Shown here: one piece after another, positions 1 to 4,959 of the stretch
Numbering within the stretch: the first letter of the stretch is position 1
Layout: each line of letters starts with the position of its first letter
DNA from: Candidatus Saccharimonadota bacterium
Lineage (GTDB): Bacteria; Patescibacteriota; Saccharimonadia; Saccharimonadales; Saccharimonadaceae
DNA: 5,089 bases
Assembly: GCA_905373345.1 (NCBI GenBank)
Contig: CAJPSU010000056.1
Span: 1-5,089 of the forward strand
Direction of reading: 5' to 3'
Position numbers and translations under genes: made by a program
The notes under the pieces: model-generated
What the model saw: the letters and a program-made list of their open reading frames with translations, nothing else
Databases searched by the model: none
What the model was told of the DNA's origin: nothing

Positions 1-166
1 CAATCTCACTCAACAGCGGGTAACGCGCTTGAAATTTCTCTTCCCAGTCATCACCCACGATTGTTGCGCCGACAATATAGCCACCTAGCACACGCAAAGG
101 TTCTTTTTCTTTATTTTTAAGTATATTCCCTATGCGTTGCACGATAGTCACAAGTTCACTGTCCAT
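1..166 (-). CDS. N-terminal part of an unrecognised protein, cut by the window edge
   Basis: An open frame of 55 codons runs from an ATG at 166 to the left edge with no stop, so only the N-terminus is seen. The peptide begins MDSELVTIVQRIG, then has a lysine/glutamate-rich stretch (residues 17-23), a glycine-containing hydrophobic stretch (LGGYIVGATIVG, about 27-38) and an acidic/aromatic stretch (DDWEEKFQARYP). The hydrophobic stretch is too short and too broken for a confident membrane helix, and there is no signal peptide. I do not recognise the family. The start is supported by an extended -10 box (TGGTATAAT) ending 6 bases before the ATG, which would give a leaderless transcript. The frame is real in my view because of this promoter and because it fits the one-strand layout; its function cannot be stated. 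Confidence 0.6.
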   Translation of the reverse strand, partial: MDSELVTIVQRIGNILKNKEKEPLRVLGGYIVGATIVGDDWEEKFQARYPLLSEI

Positions 167-172
167 AACAAA

Positions 173-181
173 ATTATACCA
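173..181 (-). promoter_or_regulatory. Extended -10 promoter of the left-edge gene, leaderless
   Basis: On the minus strand the sequence reads TGG-TATAAT, a perfect extended -10 element, followed by TTTGTT and the ATG at 166. With usual spacing, transcription would start at or next to the A of the start codon, so the mRNA would have no leader. The -35 region (about 196-201) falls inside the upstream terminator hairpin and has no consensus match. The extended -10 probably does the work alone. Confidence 0.65.
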
Positions 182-183
182 TG

Positions 184-208
184 ATAAAAGCCCCGCTTAC
201 GCAGGGCT
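184..208 (-). terminator. Intrinsic terminator downstream of the AbrB-Doc operon
   Basis: On the minus strand, bases 208-189 form an 8-pair stem (AGCCCTGC paired with GCGGGGCT, one T-G wobble) closed by a GTAA loop of the GNRA class, followed directly by TTTATC. The final T of the stem extends the run to four T. This is the only convincing rho-independent terminator in the window. It lies about 130 bases after the doc stop codon, so the intervening hairpin-rich segment would be part of the transcript. Its T-run abuts the extended -10 of the next gene. Confidence 0.75.
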
Positions 209-332
209 ATCGTTCCTTTCTCAATGGTTTACGGCCTGCTGGCAGCCCTGCCATGAAAGCCTTCTACGCTTCATAGGCACGCCGCTTGCGTGCGTATACC
301 GTCTCTTGAGTCGCCCCTCAGGCGGTCAAGCC
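207..332 (-). other. Hairpin-rich segment after doc; possible decayed IS200/IS605 tnpB 3' end
   Basis: The minus strand has several clear stems. Bases 330-305 pair CTTGA with TCAAG around CCGCC/GGCG pairing. The stem at about 296-276 pairs GCACGC perfectly with GCGTGC and extends outward with TATA/TATG across one mismatch. The third, near 253-240, pairs TGGCA with TGCCA. A longer pairing, CTTTC...ATGG with CCAT...GAAAG, is also possible. One frame (332-207, ending in TAG at 209) reads 41 codons with only two internal stops: GLTA, stop, GATQETVYARKRRAYEA, stop, then a basic tail ending GRKPLRKER. The first stop (TGA) sits where TnpB proteins often have the Cys of a TACG-like tail. In IS200/IS605 elements the tnpB 3' end doubles as structured omega RNA and is followed by an end hairpin, as here at 189-208. 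The structure is seen; the tnpB link is my inference and is weak. A doc-operon 3' UTR or an unknown small RNA are the alternatives. Confidence 0.35.
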
Positions 333-334
333 TT

Positions 335-727
335 TTATTGCAATTCTTTTTCGTTCACATGCGCGCACAGCCAATCAGCAATCTCCGCTATACTCAGACG
401 ATCCGTAGCAATACGGACAGCAAAATCTTCAAGCTCGCCCAATGTCGCATCAAAGTGATAATTATTTAGTTCCAGCAAAGTCAATCCCGCAAGTATCGCT
501 GTACGCTTATTGCCATCAGTGAACGGATGGTCGCCAATAATCCCGCGTATCAGCGCCGCTGCCTTGGTAAATACTGTTGCGTACAATTCCTCGCCAAATA
601 CTACCTGATGCTGTGTTGACACCGCAGCCTCCAGCCGTCCGACATCACGCACGCCATCTGCACCGCCGTCTTTGACAAGCACCAGTGCATGAAGCTGCAG
701 AATCTGCTCGATAGTCAAACTAACCAT
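335..727 (-). CDS. doc: Doc-type (Fic fold) toxin of a toxin-antitoxin pair
   Basis: The protein has 130 residues, close to phage P1 Doc (about 126). The active-site signature HPFTDGNKRT lies at residues 67-76. It has the Doc-type ending (GNKRT) in place of the GNGRxxR of AMP-transferring Fic enzymes. Known Doc toxins are kinases that phosphorylate elongation factor EF-Tu and stop translation; H67 and K74/R75 fall at the catalytic and phosphate-binding positions. The rest is the expected all-helical fold, including the LIRGIIGDHPF lead-in helix. No active-site residue is missing, so the toxin looks intact. The ATG at 727 shares one base with the antitoxin stop (TAATG), and no Shine-Dalgarno sequence precedes it, so translation probably relies on reinitiation by ribosomes finishing the antitoxin. 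That would keep toxin made in step with or below antitoxin. The target in this organism is inferred from the family. Confidence 0.92.
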   Translation of the reverse strand: MVSLTIEQILQLHALVLVKDGGADGVRDVGRLEAAVSTQHQVVFGEELYATVFTKAAALIRGIIGDHPFTDGNKRTAILAGLTLLELNNYHFDATLGELEDFAVRIATDRLSIAEIADWLCAHVNEKELQ

Positions 728-948
728 TAGCGCTTCGCCAAGTGAGAAAAGTCCTCTTTGTATCGCCTAAGGAGCGAGTTTGCAGTTTTGAGCACTTGAT
801 TATCGTCAGCCGCCTCCGAACGCTTACGTACCGTGACTTCAATTTCGTCGCCATCGCGAATCCCCAGCGCCCGCAAATCCCGCGCTGGCAGCGTCACGCC
901 GCGGCTTGAACCAATCTTGATAACTTTTTGAATGGTGGTGATTGTCAT
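727..948 (-). CDS. AbrB/MazE-type antitoxin with Doc-neutralising tail
   Basis: This 73-residue protein has a SpoVT-AbrB swapped-hairpin DNA-binding domain at about residues 5-42, with the signature KIGSSRGVTLPARDL followed by LGIRDGDEIEVTV. A polar linker (RKRSEAADD) leads to a C-terminal segment, LLRRYKEDFSHLAKR (59-73). That segment resembles the tails by which Phd-like antitoxins bind and block Doc. Its role would be to neutralise the Doc toxin encoded next to it and to repress the shared promoter as a dimer. The gene comes first in the operon, as usual for type II modules, and overlaps doc by one base. The ATG at 948 lies 6 bases after a TATAAT box, so the message looks leaderless. The combination of an AbrB domain with a Doc partner, in place of Phd/YefM, is a known variant; the tail's function is inferred. 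Confidence 0.88.
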   Translation of the reverse strand: MTITTIQKVIKIGSSRGVTLPARDLRALGIRDGDEIEVTVRKRSEAADDNQVLKTANSLLRRYKEDFSHLAKR

Positions 949-954
949 GCAGAC

Positions 955-983
955 ATTATAACAAAATTATAATTTTATTGCAA
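955..983 (-). promoter_or_regulatory. Promoter of the AbrB-Doc operon, leaderless
   Basis: On the minus strand TTGCAA (983-978, 4 of 6 to the -35 consensus) is followed by a 17-base spacer, a perfect TATAAT (960-955), GTCTGC and the ATG at 948. The 6-base distance from -10 to ATG places the transcript start at the start codon. This is the best -35/-10 pair in the window. No terminator separates it from the upstream NUDIX gene, so some read-through into the operon is also possible. Confidence 0.75.
963..976. promoter_or_regulatory. 14-bp perfect palindrome in the promoter spacer, candidate antitoxin operator
   Basis: AAAATTATAATTTT reads the same on both strands and lies entirely between the -35 (978-983) and -10 (955-960) of the AbrB-Doc promoter. 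A dimeric antitoxin bound here would block RNA polymerase. AbrB/MazE proteins are known to bind AT-rich symmetric sites in their own promoters. A second short palindrome, ATTGCAAT (977-984), covers the -35 box. AT-rich palindromes can occur by chance, so the operator role is inferred from position. Confidence 0.55.
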
Positions 984-1005
984 TATCGGCTAAACTGATC
1001 AATAT

Positions 1006-1491
1006 TTACTGCACGATTTCGCTATACAGCTCCTGCCATTTCATATGCGCCCCATAGGCTCGGGCTGGCGCATCCACTTCGCTTTTCTGAAGCAATAACT
1101 CCTCAGGGTTAATAAACATTATTTCATCACCCTCTTCACCTGGCACAAAATCAAAATTCTCCGGCCAAACACGACAATAAAAACAGATCTGATTAGCATC
1201 AATCCGCTCAATATACATCTCGTCCGACGCATCAAAAAGTTGATAGCGCAAACCGCCCTTGTAGCCAACTTCTTCATACAGCTCGCGTTTCAGAGACGAC
1301 TCAATCGTCTCGACAAAATCCATACCACCACCCGGCAAATCCCAATACGTCCGATCAATTTCTTTGACGACCAAAATCTGCCCGACGTCGTTGTAAATTA
1401 GCGCTTTGAGAGATATGCGATACAGACAATCCAGATGGTCCGTTCCATCTAAATTCTGCGTGATGATATGTCCGTTGGTGGTTTTTGGCAT
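1006..1491 (-). CDS. NUDIX hydrolase
   Basis: The 161-residue protein contains a perfect Nudix box at residues 55-77: G55, E61, then R69-E70-L71-Y72-E73-E74-V75-G76-Y77, matching GX5EX7REUXEEXGU. The preceding WDLPGGG and the early strand ISLKALIYNDVGQILVVKE are typical of the fold. NUDIX enzymes hydrolyse a nucleoside diphosphate linked to another group, using Mg2+ held by the glutamates of the box. Typical substrates are damaged or excess nucleotides, nucleotide sugars or dinucleotides. The substrate here cannot be told from sequence. Length is ordinary for a one-domain member and no key residue is lost. The ATG at 1491 is chosen because a TATAAT box lies 7 bases before it. It sits between the PIN gene and the toxin-antitoxin module without overlap, so it is probably its own unit, possibly reading through into abrB-doc. 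Confidence 0.93.
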   Translation of the reverse strand: MPKTTNGHIITQNLDGTDHLDCLYRISLKALIYNDVGQILVVKEIDRTYWDLPGGGMDFVETIESSLKRELYEEVGYKGGLRYQLFDASDEMYIERIDANQICFYCRVWPENFDFVPGEEGDEIMFINPEELLLQKSEVDAPARAYGAHMKWQELYSEIVQ

Positions 1492-1498
1492 GGGGATA

Positions 1499-1504
1499 AT
1501 TATA
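1499..1504 (-). promoter_or_regulatory. -10 box of the NUDIX gene, leaderless
   Basis: A perfect TATAAT on the minus strand is followed by TATCCCC and the ATG at 1491, so transcription would begin at about the start codon. No good -35 is visible at 16-18 bases (the 17-base position reads ACTCTA). The region upstream overlaps the last codons of the PIN gene. Activity is therefore likely but less sure than at 955-983. Confidence 0.55.
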
Positions 1505-1527
1505 CTATAATCGACATATAATAGAGT

Positions 1528-2526
1528 CTACTTTTCCTCATCAGAGGAAAACGCAGCCCGGAAGTCAGTCATTGTCTTCTCGTCCAGTTCTCCAGGAGAG
1601 CCTCCTAGATTAATAAGCATACATAGCCTGTCTCCTATAGTTTTCGGAGAGTACTCCTGGGCTTTATATATTTGGCTATTCTCCAAAGAATATTGAATCA
1701 ACTTCGTCTTCTGATGGCCGCTCAATTCACCCTTATATTCCATAAGATGGCCCAGTATACGTCTTGACTCGTCAAAGCTACTACTATTCCGCAACTCCTC
1801 CAGGAGATTATCTTTCTGTGCCTCTCTTTCAAGCACAACACTCATCTCTTTCTTTAAAAAAGCCTGAATGCTTCTATACATTTGAAGATTACTTGAGCCC
1901 CCCTTTCTTTGACGCCACTCATATAGAAGAAAATCATTAGGGCGGTCTCCTCCGGCTGAAGAGTACCAATCGTTGTCAGCAGTAATTATAATTAACTCAC
2001 CCGAAGAAGGAACCTTGTGGAGTAAATACTCCCAATGAATAGCATCTCCACAACTATCCTTCTTACCCGGAGGATTGCCTAAAATTTTATAACGCCTTTC
2101 TGCCGCCCTGACAATATCCTCATCGACAATATCTGGTTTCTCCATCATAGAACCTATTAACCTATCAACTTCAAGGCCCTCATCATAAAGTAACTGCCTG
2201 GTCTTATCTTTGAGAGATTGCAACAGACTCTCCATTTGATTCTGAGCTTGAATAAACTGCTTACTAGTATCAGGCCATTGATTAGACATCAGTCCCGGCA
2301 CATCAACTTTTTTAAAATAAAACTCCTTGAGTGTAGCTTCTATAACATTTGCCCTATTCCTGTAATATTCATCACGATTTTGCATATTAATACACAAAAC
2401 AAATTTATCTGCAATATCAGGGTTAGCAAAGCCATTTCGCAGTATGCCAAGCTTGTTTAAATCACCCTTAGAAACCCTGTAGAAATCAAGGTAAATATTG
2501 GTGTCTATAAAAACATACTTCTTCAT
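1528..2526 (-). CDS. PIN-domain ribonuclease-like protein (DUF4935 type), coupled to glyS
   Basis: The 332-residue protein opens with the PIN strand and first acidic residue, VFIDTNIYLDFY (D8). Further likely metal-binding residues are E53 (NRDEYY), D161 in NPPGKKDSCGDAIHWEYLL and D184/D186 in IIITADNDWYS. The order and the GNPPGK...GD...W pattern match the PIN_8/DUF4935 kind, in which a helical insert (here about 55-145) separates the first acidic residue from the rest. PIN domains are Mg2+-dependent RNases; toxins of this fold cut tRNA or rRNA. Residues about 215-332 are a charged, mostly helical C-terminal region I do not recognise. The ATG overlaps the glyS stop by one base (TAATG) and no Shine-Dalgarno is evident, so translation probably depends on glyS. 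No small antitoxin gene lies beside it. The gene is much more AT-rich than glyS (17 G/C in 2341-2400 against 38 in 2701-2760), suggesting acquisition. The target RNA is unknown. Confidence 0.82.
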   Translation of the reverse strand: MKKYVFIDTNIYLDFYRVSKGDLNKLGILRNGFANPDIADKFVLCINMQNRDEYYRNRANVIEATLKEFYFKKVDVPGLMSNQWPDTSKQFIQAQNQMESLLQSLKDKTRQLLYDEGLEVDRLIGSMMEKPDIVDEDIVRAAERRYKILGNPPGKKDSCGDAIHWEYLLHKVPSSGELIIITADNDWYSSAGGDRPNDFLLYEWRQRKGGSSNLQMYRSIQAFLKKEMSVVLEREAQKDNLLEELRNSSSFDESRRILGHLMEYKGELSGHQKTKLIQYSLENSQIYKAQEYSPKTIGDRLCMLINLGGSPGELDEKTMTDFRAAFSSDEEK

Positions 2527-3887
2527 TATCTGATTACATCTTCAATATTTACCCGCCGCTGCTCCGTCGTATCTCGCTCGCGCACAGTGACGGTGTCGTC
2601 CTCCAGCGTCTGGAAGTCGATGACCACGCAGTGCGGGGTGCCGATTTCGTCCTGGCGGCGGTAGCGCTTGCCGATATTGCCGTTGTCATCCCACATCACT
2701 CGGCCGGGGTTGGCTTTGGCGAGTGCGGCGTAGACGTCGCGGGCTTTCTTCACCAATTCTGGCTTGTTTTTGAGTAGCGGTGAAACGGCAAATTTGACCG
2801 GTGCCAAATGCTCTGGTAACGCCAAATACACCCGCTTTTCACCGTTTTGCTCGTCCTCACGGTACGCGCCCGACAGCACCGCCATCAGCGCCCGCTCGAC
2901 ACCAAACGACGGCTCGATGACATGCGGAACAAATTTTGTGTTCGTCCCCTTGACGGTGTATTCCATACTCTTGCCACTGACCCGCTGAATGTTCATCAGG
3001 TCAAAATCGGTCCGATACGCGATGCCCATCAACTCCTCTCGGCCGATCGGATAGTCGTATTCGATGTCGATCGTCTTTTTGCTATAGTGCGCCCGATCCT
3101 CCGCTGGCACGTCCAGCTCGTGAATGTGTTCTGGCCTCAAGCCCAGTTCTGCCAAAAACGCATGCGTCGCCGCCAGCAGCTCATCAAATGCCTCCTGCCA
3201 ATGCTCAGGGTCGACGAAATATTCAATCTCCATCTGCTCAAACTCGCGAGAGCGGAAGACGAAATCGCGCGGCGCAATCTCATTACGGAAGGCCTTACCC
3301 TGCTGAGCGATACCAAACGGCAAGTTCGGATAGAAACTATCGACGACGTTTTTGAAATTGGTGAAGATACCTTGAGCGGTTTCAGGGCGGAGGTAAGAAA
3401 TACTGTCCTCACTCTCAGTCGCGCCAACGTGCGTCTTGAACATCATATTAAACGTCCGCGACTTGCTCAGCGTATTGCCATCGGGACTTTTGATACCGCG
3501 CTCAGTAATCACCGCATCCATCTGCTCCATCGTCATGCCGTCTGAATCAACGCCATTATCTTTCAAAATATGGTCTGTCCGATAGCGCCGGTGATTCACC
3601 GTATCTTCGCACAGCGGATCAACAAACGTATCAACATGCCCGCTGGCCTGCCAGACTTTCTGATTCATCAAAATCGCCGCATCCACGCCATACATATCGT
3701 CGCGCTCATCCACAAACCGGCGCCACCACAAATTCATAATATTCCGCTTCAGCGCTACGCCAAGCGGACCGTAATCCCATGTGCCACTCAAGCCGCCATA
3801 AACATCCGAGCCCTGGTAAATAAAACCGCGGCGTTTACACAAGCTTACTAAAGTTTCCATCTTCTCGTTCTTGATCTGCTTTCCCAT
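2526..3887 (-). CDS. glyS: Glycyl-tRNA synthetase, dimeric class II type
   Basis: The 453-residue protein charges tRNA-Gly with glycine using ATP in the cytoplasm. It is the single-chain homodimeric enzyme, not the two-subunit alpha/beta form. Visible landmarks are the N-terminal RRGFIYQGSDVYGG with WDYGPLG, motif 1 region around QASGHVDTFVDP (80-91), SYLRPETAQGIF (164-175), motif 2 FRNEIAPRDFVFRSREFEQ (200-218), and motif 3 EPSFGVERALMA (325-336). A C-terminal anticodon-binding domain spans about 364-453, with GNIGKRYRRQDEIGTPHCV. The length is normal. The CxxC zinc pair often found after motif 1 is reduced to one Cys (C93). The ATG at 3887 is backed by an extended -10 11 bases upstream; M10 (KMETLVSLCKRRG) is a possible alternative start closer to the usual N-terminus. 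The recO-glyS order is widespread in bacteria. The downstream PIN gene overlaps its stop codon. Confidence 0.97.
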   Translation of the reverse strand: MGKQIKNEKMETLVSLCKRRGFIYQGSDVYGGLSGTWDYGPLGVALKRNIMNLWWRRFVDERDDMYGVDAAILMNQKVWQASGHVDTFVDPLCEDTVNHRRYRTDHILKDNGVDSDGMTMEQMDAVITERGIKSPDGNTLSKSRTFNMMFKTHVGATESEDSISYLRPETAQGIFTNFKNVVDSFYPNLPFGIAQQGKAFRNEIAPRDFVFRSREFEQMEIEYFVDPEHWQEAFDELLAATHAFLAELGLRPEHIHELDVPAEDRAHYSKKTIDIEYDYPIGREELMGIAYRTDFDLMNIQRVSGKSMEYTVKGTNTKFVPHVIEPSFGVERALMAVLSGAYREDEQNGEKRVYLALPEHLAPVKFAVSPLLKNKPELVKKARDVYAALAKANPGRVMWDDNGNIGKRYRRQDEIGTPHCVVIDFQTLEDDTVTVRERDTTEQRRVNIEDVIR

Positions 3888-3898
3888 AACTACCGCTA

Positions 3899-3907
3899 AT
3901 TATACCA
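3899..3907 (-). promoter_or_regulatory. Extended -10 promoter of glyS
   Basis: The minus strand reads TGG-TATAAT, then 11 bases to the ATG at 3887, giving a 5' leader of only about 4-5 bases, too short for a Shine-Dalgarno sequence. The -35 position (about 3922-3927) reads TGTAGC and is poor, as is common with an extended -10. The 13-base string TCATGGTATAATT (3910-3898) is identical to that before the left-edge gene (184-172). Confidence 0.65.
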
Positions 3908-3922
3908 TGACTCAGCGAGCAG

Positions 3923-4597
3923 CTACACGCCGGCATGCTGCCGCGCTAACAGCCAGCAGTCTGGTAAAATTCGTTCCACACCGCCAATTTGCGCCACAGC
4001 CGATAGCGGCTTGTTTGCCACTAAGCGCAAAAATTTAATATGATCAGCCGAGATATCGCCCTGCGCACTCGGCCGCAGCCCGCGTTCGCTAATATCATAC
4101 ATATAGGTGCGCTCTGGATTGAGCGGCACGCCTGTTATGTCGCGCGAAAAACTTAAATCGTACCCCGTCAAGCTCGCATAATGAATGTAGAACCATACTT
4201 GCGTCAACTGCAGCTGCACCGACATCGTGTCAAGCCCCACAAAGACCGATTGTACAACGTCGAACCACTCCGGCTCGTTAACATCGCGACTCGCCCGCTC
4301 AACATATTTAACTACCTCATAGCCAAATTGCAGCCGATCATAATCCGCTAAAACATTCCGATAAAAATGAATAAGGCGTGCTGATGTTAATGTCGCGAGA
4401 TCACTCTTCCCCTGTTGCAACACAACATCACTCACGCCAAATAGTTCAATGCCGCCCGCCAACTTACTTTTCTCGCGCCGAACACCGCGCGCCATCGCGC
4501 CTCGCTGCCCAAGCGGCGTCAACAGCGTCAAGATCCGATCCGCTTCGCCGAAGTTTGTACGCCGCAACACGATTGCCTGCGTTCGCTCTGCGCTCAT
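3923..4597 (-). CDS. recO: DNA repair protein RecO
   Basis: The 224-residue protein fits RecO (usually 230-250 residues). The N-terminal OB fold covers about 1-80, with the diagnostic AIVLRRTNFGEADRILTLLT opening, the GQRGAMARGVRREKSKLAGG loop (30-49) and ELFGVSDVVL. The helical C-terminal domain follows. RecO works with RecR and RecF to remove SSB from single-stranded gaps and load RecA. The zinc-binding cysteine cluster found in many RecO proteins is absent: the matching region (about 145-175, GYDLSFSRDITGVPLNPERT) has no Cys, and the only Cys is C214. The protein ends shortly after, so the C-terminus is slightly short. The ATG at 4597 overlaps the response-regulator stop (ATGA) and has a good Shine-Dalgarno, GAAAGG, 7 bases upstream. 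It is thus the last gene of a histidine kinase-regulator-recO unit, with glyS next. Confidence 0.93.
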   Translation of the reverse strand: MSAERTQAIVLRRTNFGEADRILTLLTPLGQRGAMARGVRREKSKLAGGIELFGVSDVVLQQGKSDLATLTSARLIHFYRNVLADYDRLQFGYEVVKYVERASRDVNEPEWFDVVQSVFVGLDTMSVQLQLTQVWFYIHYASLTGYDLSFSRDITGVPLNPERTYMYDISERGLRPSAQGDISADHIKFLRLVANKPLSAVAQIGGVERILPDCWLLARQHAGV

Positions 4598-4959
4598 ACT
4601 AATACCTTTCGCACTGCCGCAACAGCCGACTGCGGCGTCATTGTCGATTTATCAAGAATCTGGCGCACTCCGTATGCCGCCGCGTCCTCCATCCGCAGTT
4701 CGCTTGTGCTTGCTGTACAAATAATCACTGGAATCTGCGCCAAATCGCTATGCGACTGCAATTCTTGCAGCAGCACAAACCCATTCGGACCGGGCATGAA
4801 AATATCAAGGATAATAGCAGCAGGCGGATGCTCGTCTATCGCTACCATTGCCTCAAGCGCATGCGCCACAATTTGCACATCAACGTTTATGCCCCGCAGC
4901 TGTTTCGCTAATAGCTCGGCAAACCACCGATCATCATCAACAATTAGTACGCGTTTCAT
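4594..4959 (-). CDS. Single-domain response regulator (CheY-like receiver)
   Basis: The 121-residue protein is a receiver domain and nothing else. The acidic pocket is D8-D9-D10 (VLIVDDDRW), the phosphoacceptor is D52 (AIILDIFMPGPNG), the switch Thr is T82 (IICTAS) and the conserved Lys is K104 (ILDKSTM). All catalytic positions are present, so it should accept phosphate from the histidine kinase encoded just upstream. With no DNA-binding output domain, it must act by protein contact or as a phosphate relay or sink. The ATG at 4959 overlaps the kinase stop by 4 bases (ATGA) and has GAGG at 4968-4965, 5 bases away. Its own stop overlaps the recO start in the same way. The coupling to recO is odd, since a regulator has no obvious role in recombination; shared transcription may be the only link. 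Confidence 0.93.
   Translation of the reverse strand: MKRVLIVDDDRWFAELLAKQLRGINVDVQIVAHALEAMVAIDEHPPAAIILDIFMPGPNGFVLLQELQSHSDLAQIPVIICTASTSELRMEDAAAYGVRQILDKSTMTPQSAVAAVRKVLV
4605..4610 (-). promoter_or_regulatory. Shine-Dalgarno of recO
   Basis: GAAAGG on the minus strand lies 7 bases before the recO ATG, inside the response-regulator coding sequence. It fixes the recO start at 4597 and shows that genes inside this operon use leaders with a ribosome binding site, unlike the promoter-proximal genes in the window. Confidence 0.7.

Noticed and set aside
305..336. Hairpin 305-330 followed by CCTTTTATT as a plus-strand terminator
   Set aside because: There is no plus-strand gene to terminate, and the T-run is short and interrupted; the hairpin is better treated as part of the structured minus-strand segment.
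132..458. Plus-strand open frame of 108 codons
   Set aside because: It crosses the terminator, the structured segment and the doc 3' end in antisense, has no promoter or Shine-Dalgarno, and its composition is low in typical protein pattern.
968..973. TATAAT on the plus strand within the palindrome
   Set aside because: It arises from the symmetry of the AT-rich palindrome and would point into the NUDIX gene in antisense.
2847..3545. Plus-strand open frame of 232 codons opposite glyS
   Set aside because: It is a shadow of the glyS codons; glyS is certain from its class II motifs, and the antisense product resembles nothing known.
3926..3937. Near-palindrome CACGCCGGCATG at the end of recO as a terminator
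   Set aside because: It leaves no loop for a hairpin and is not followed by a T-run; it overlaps recO codons.
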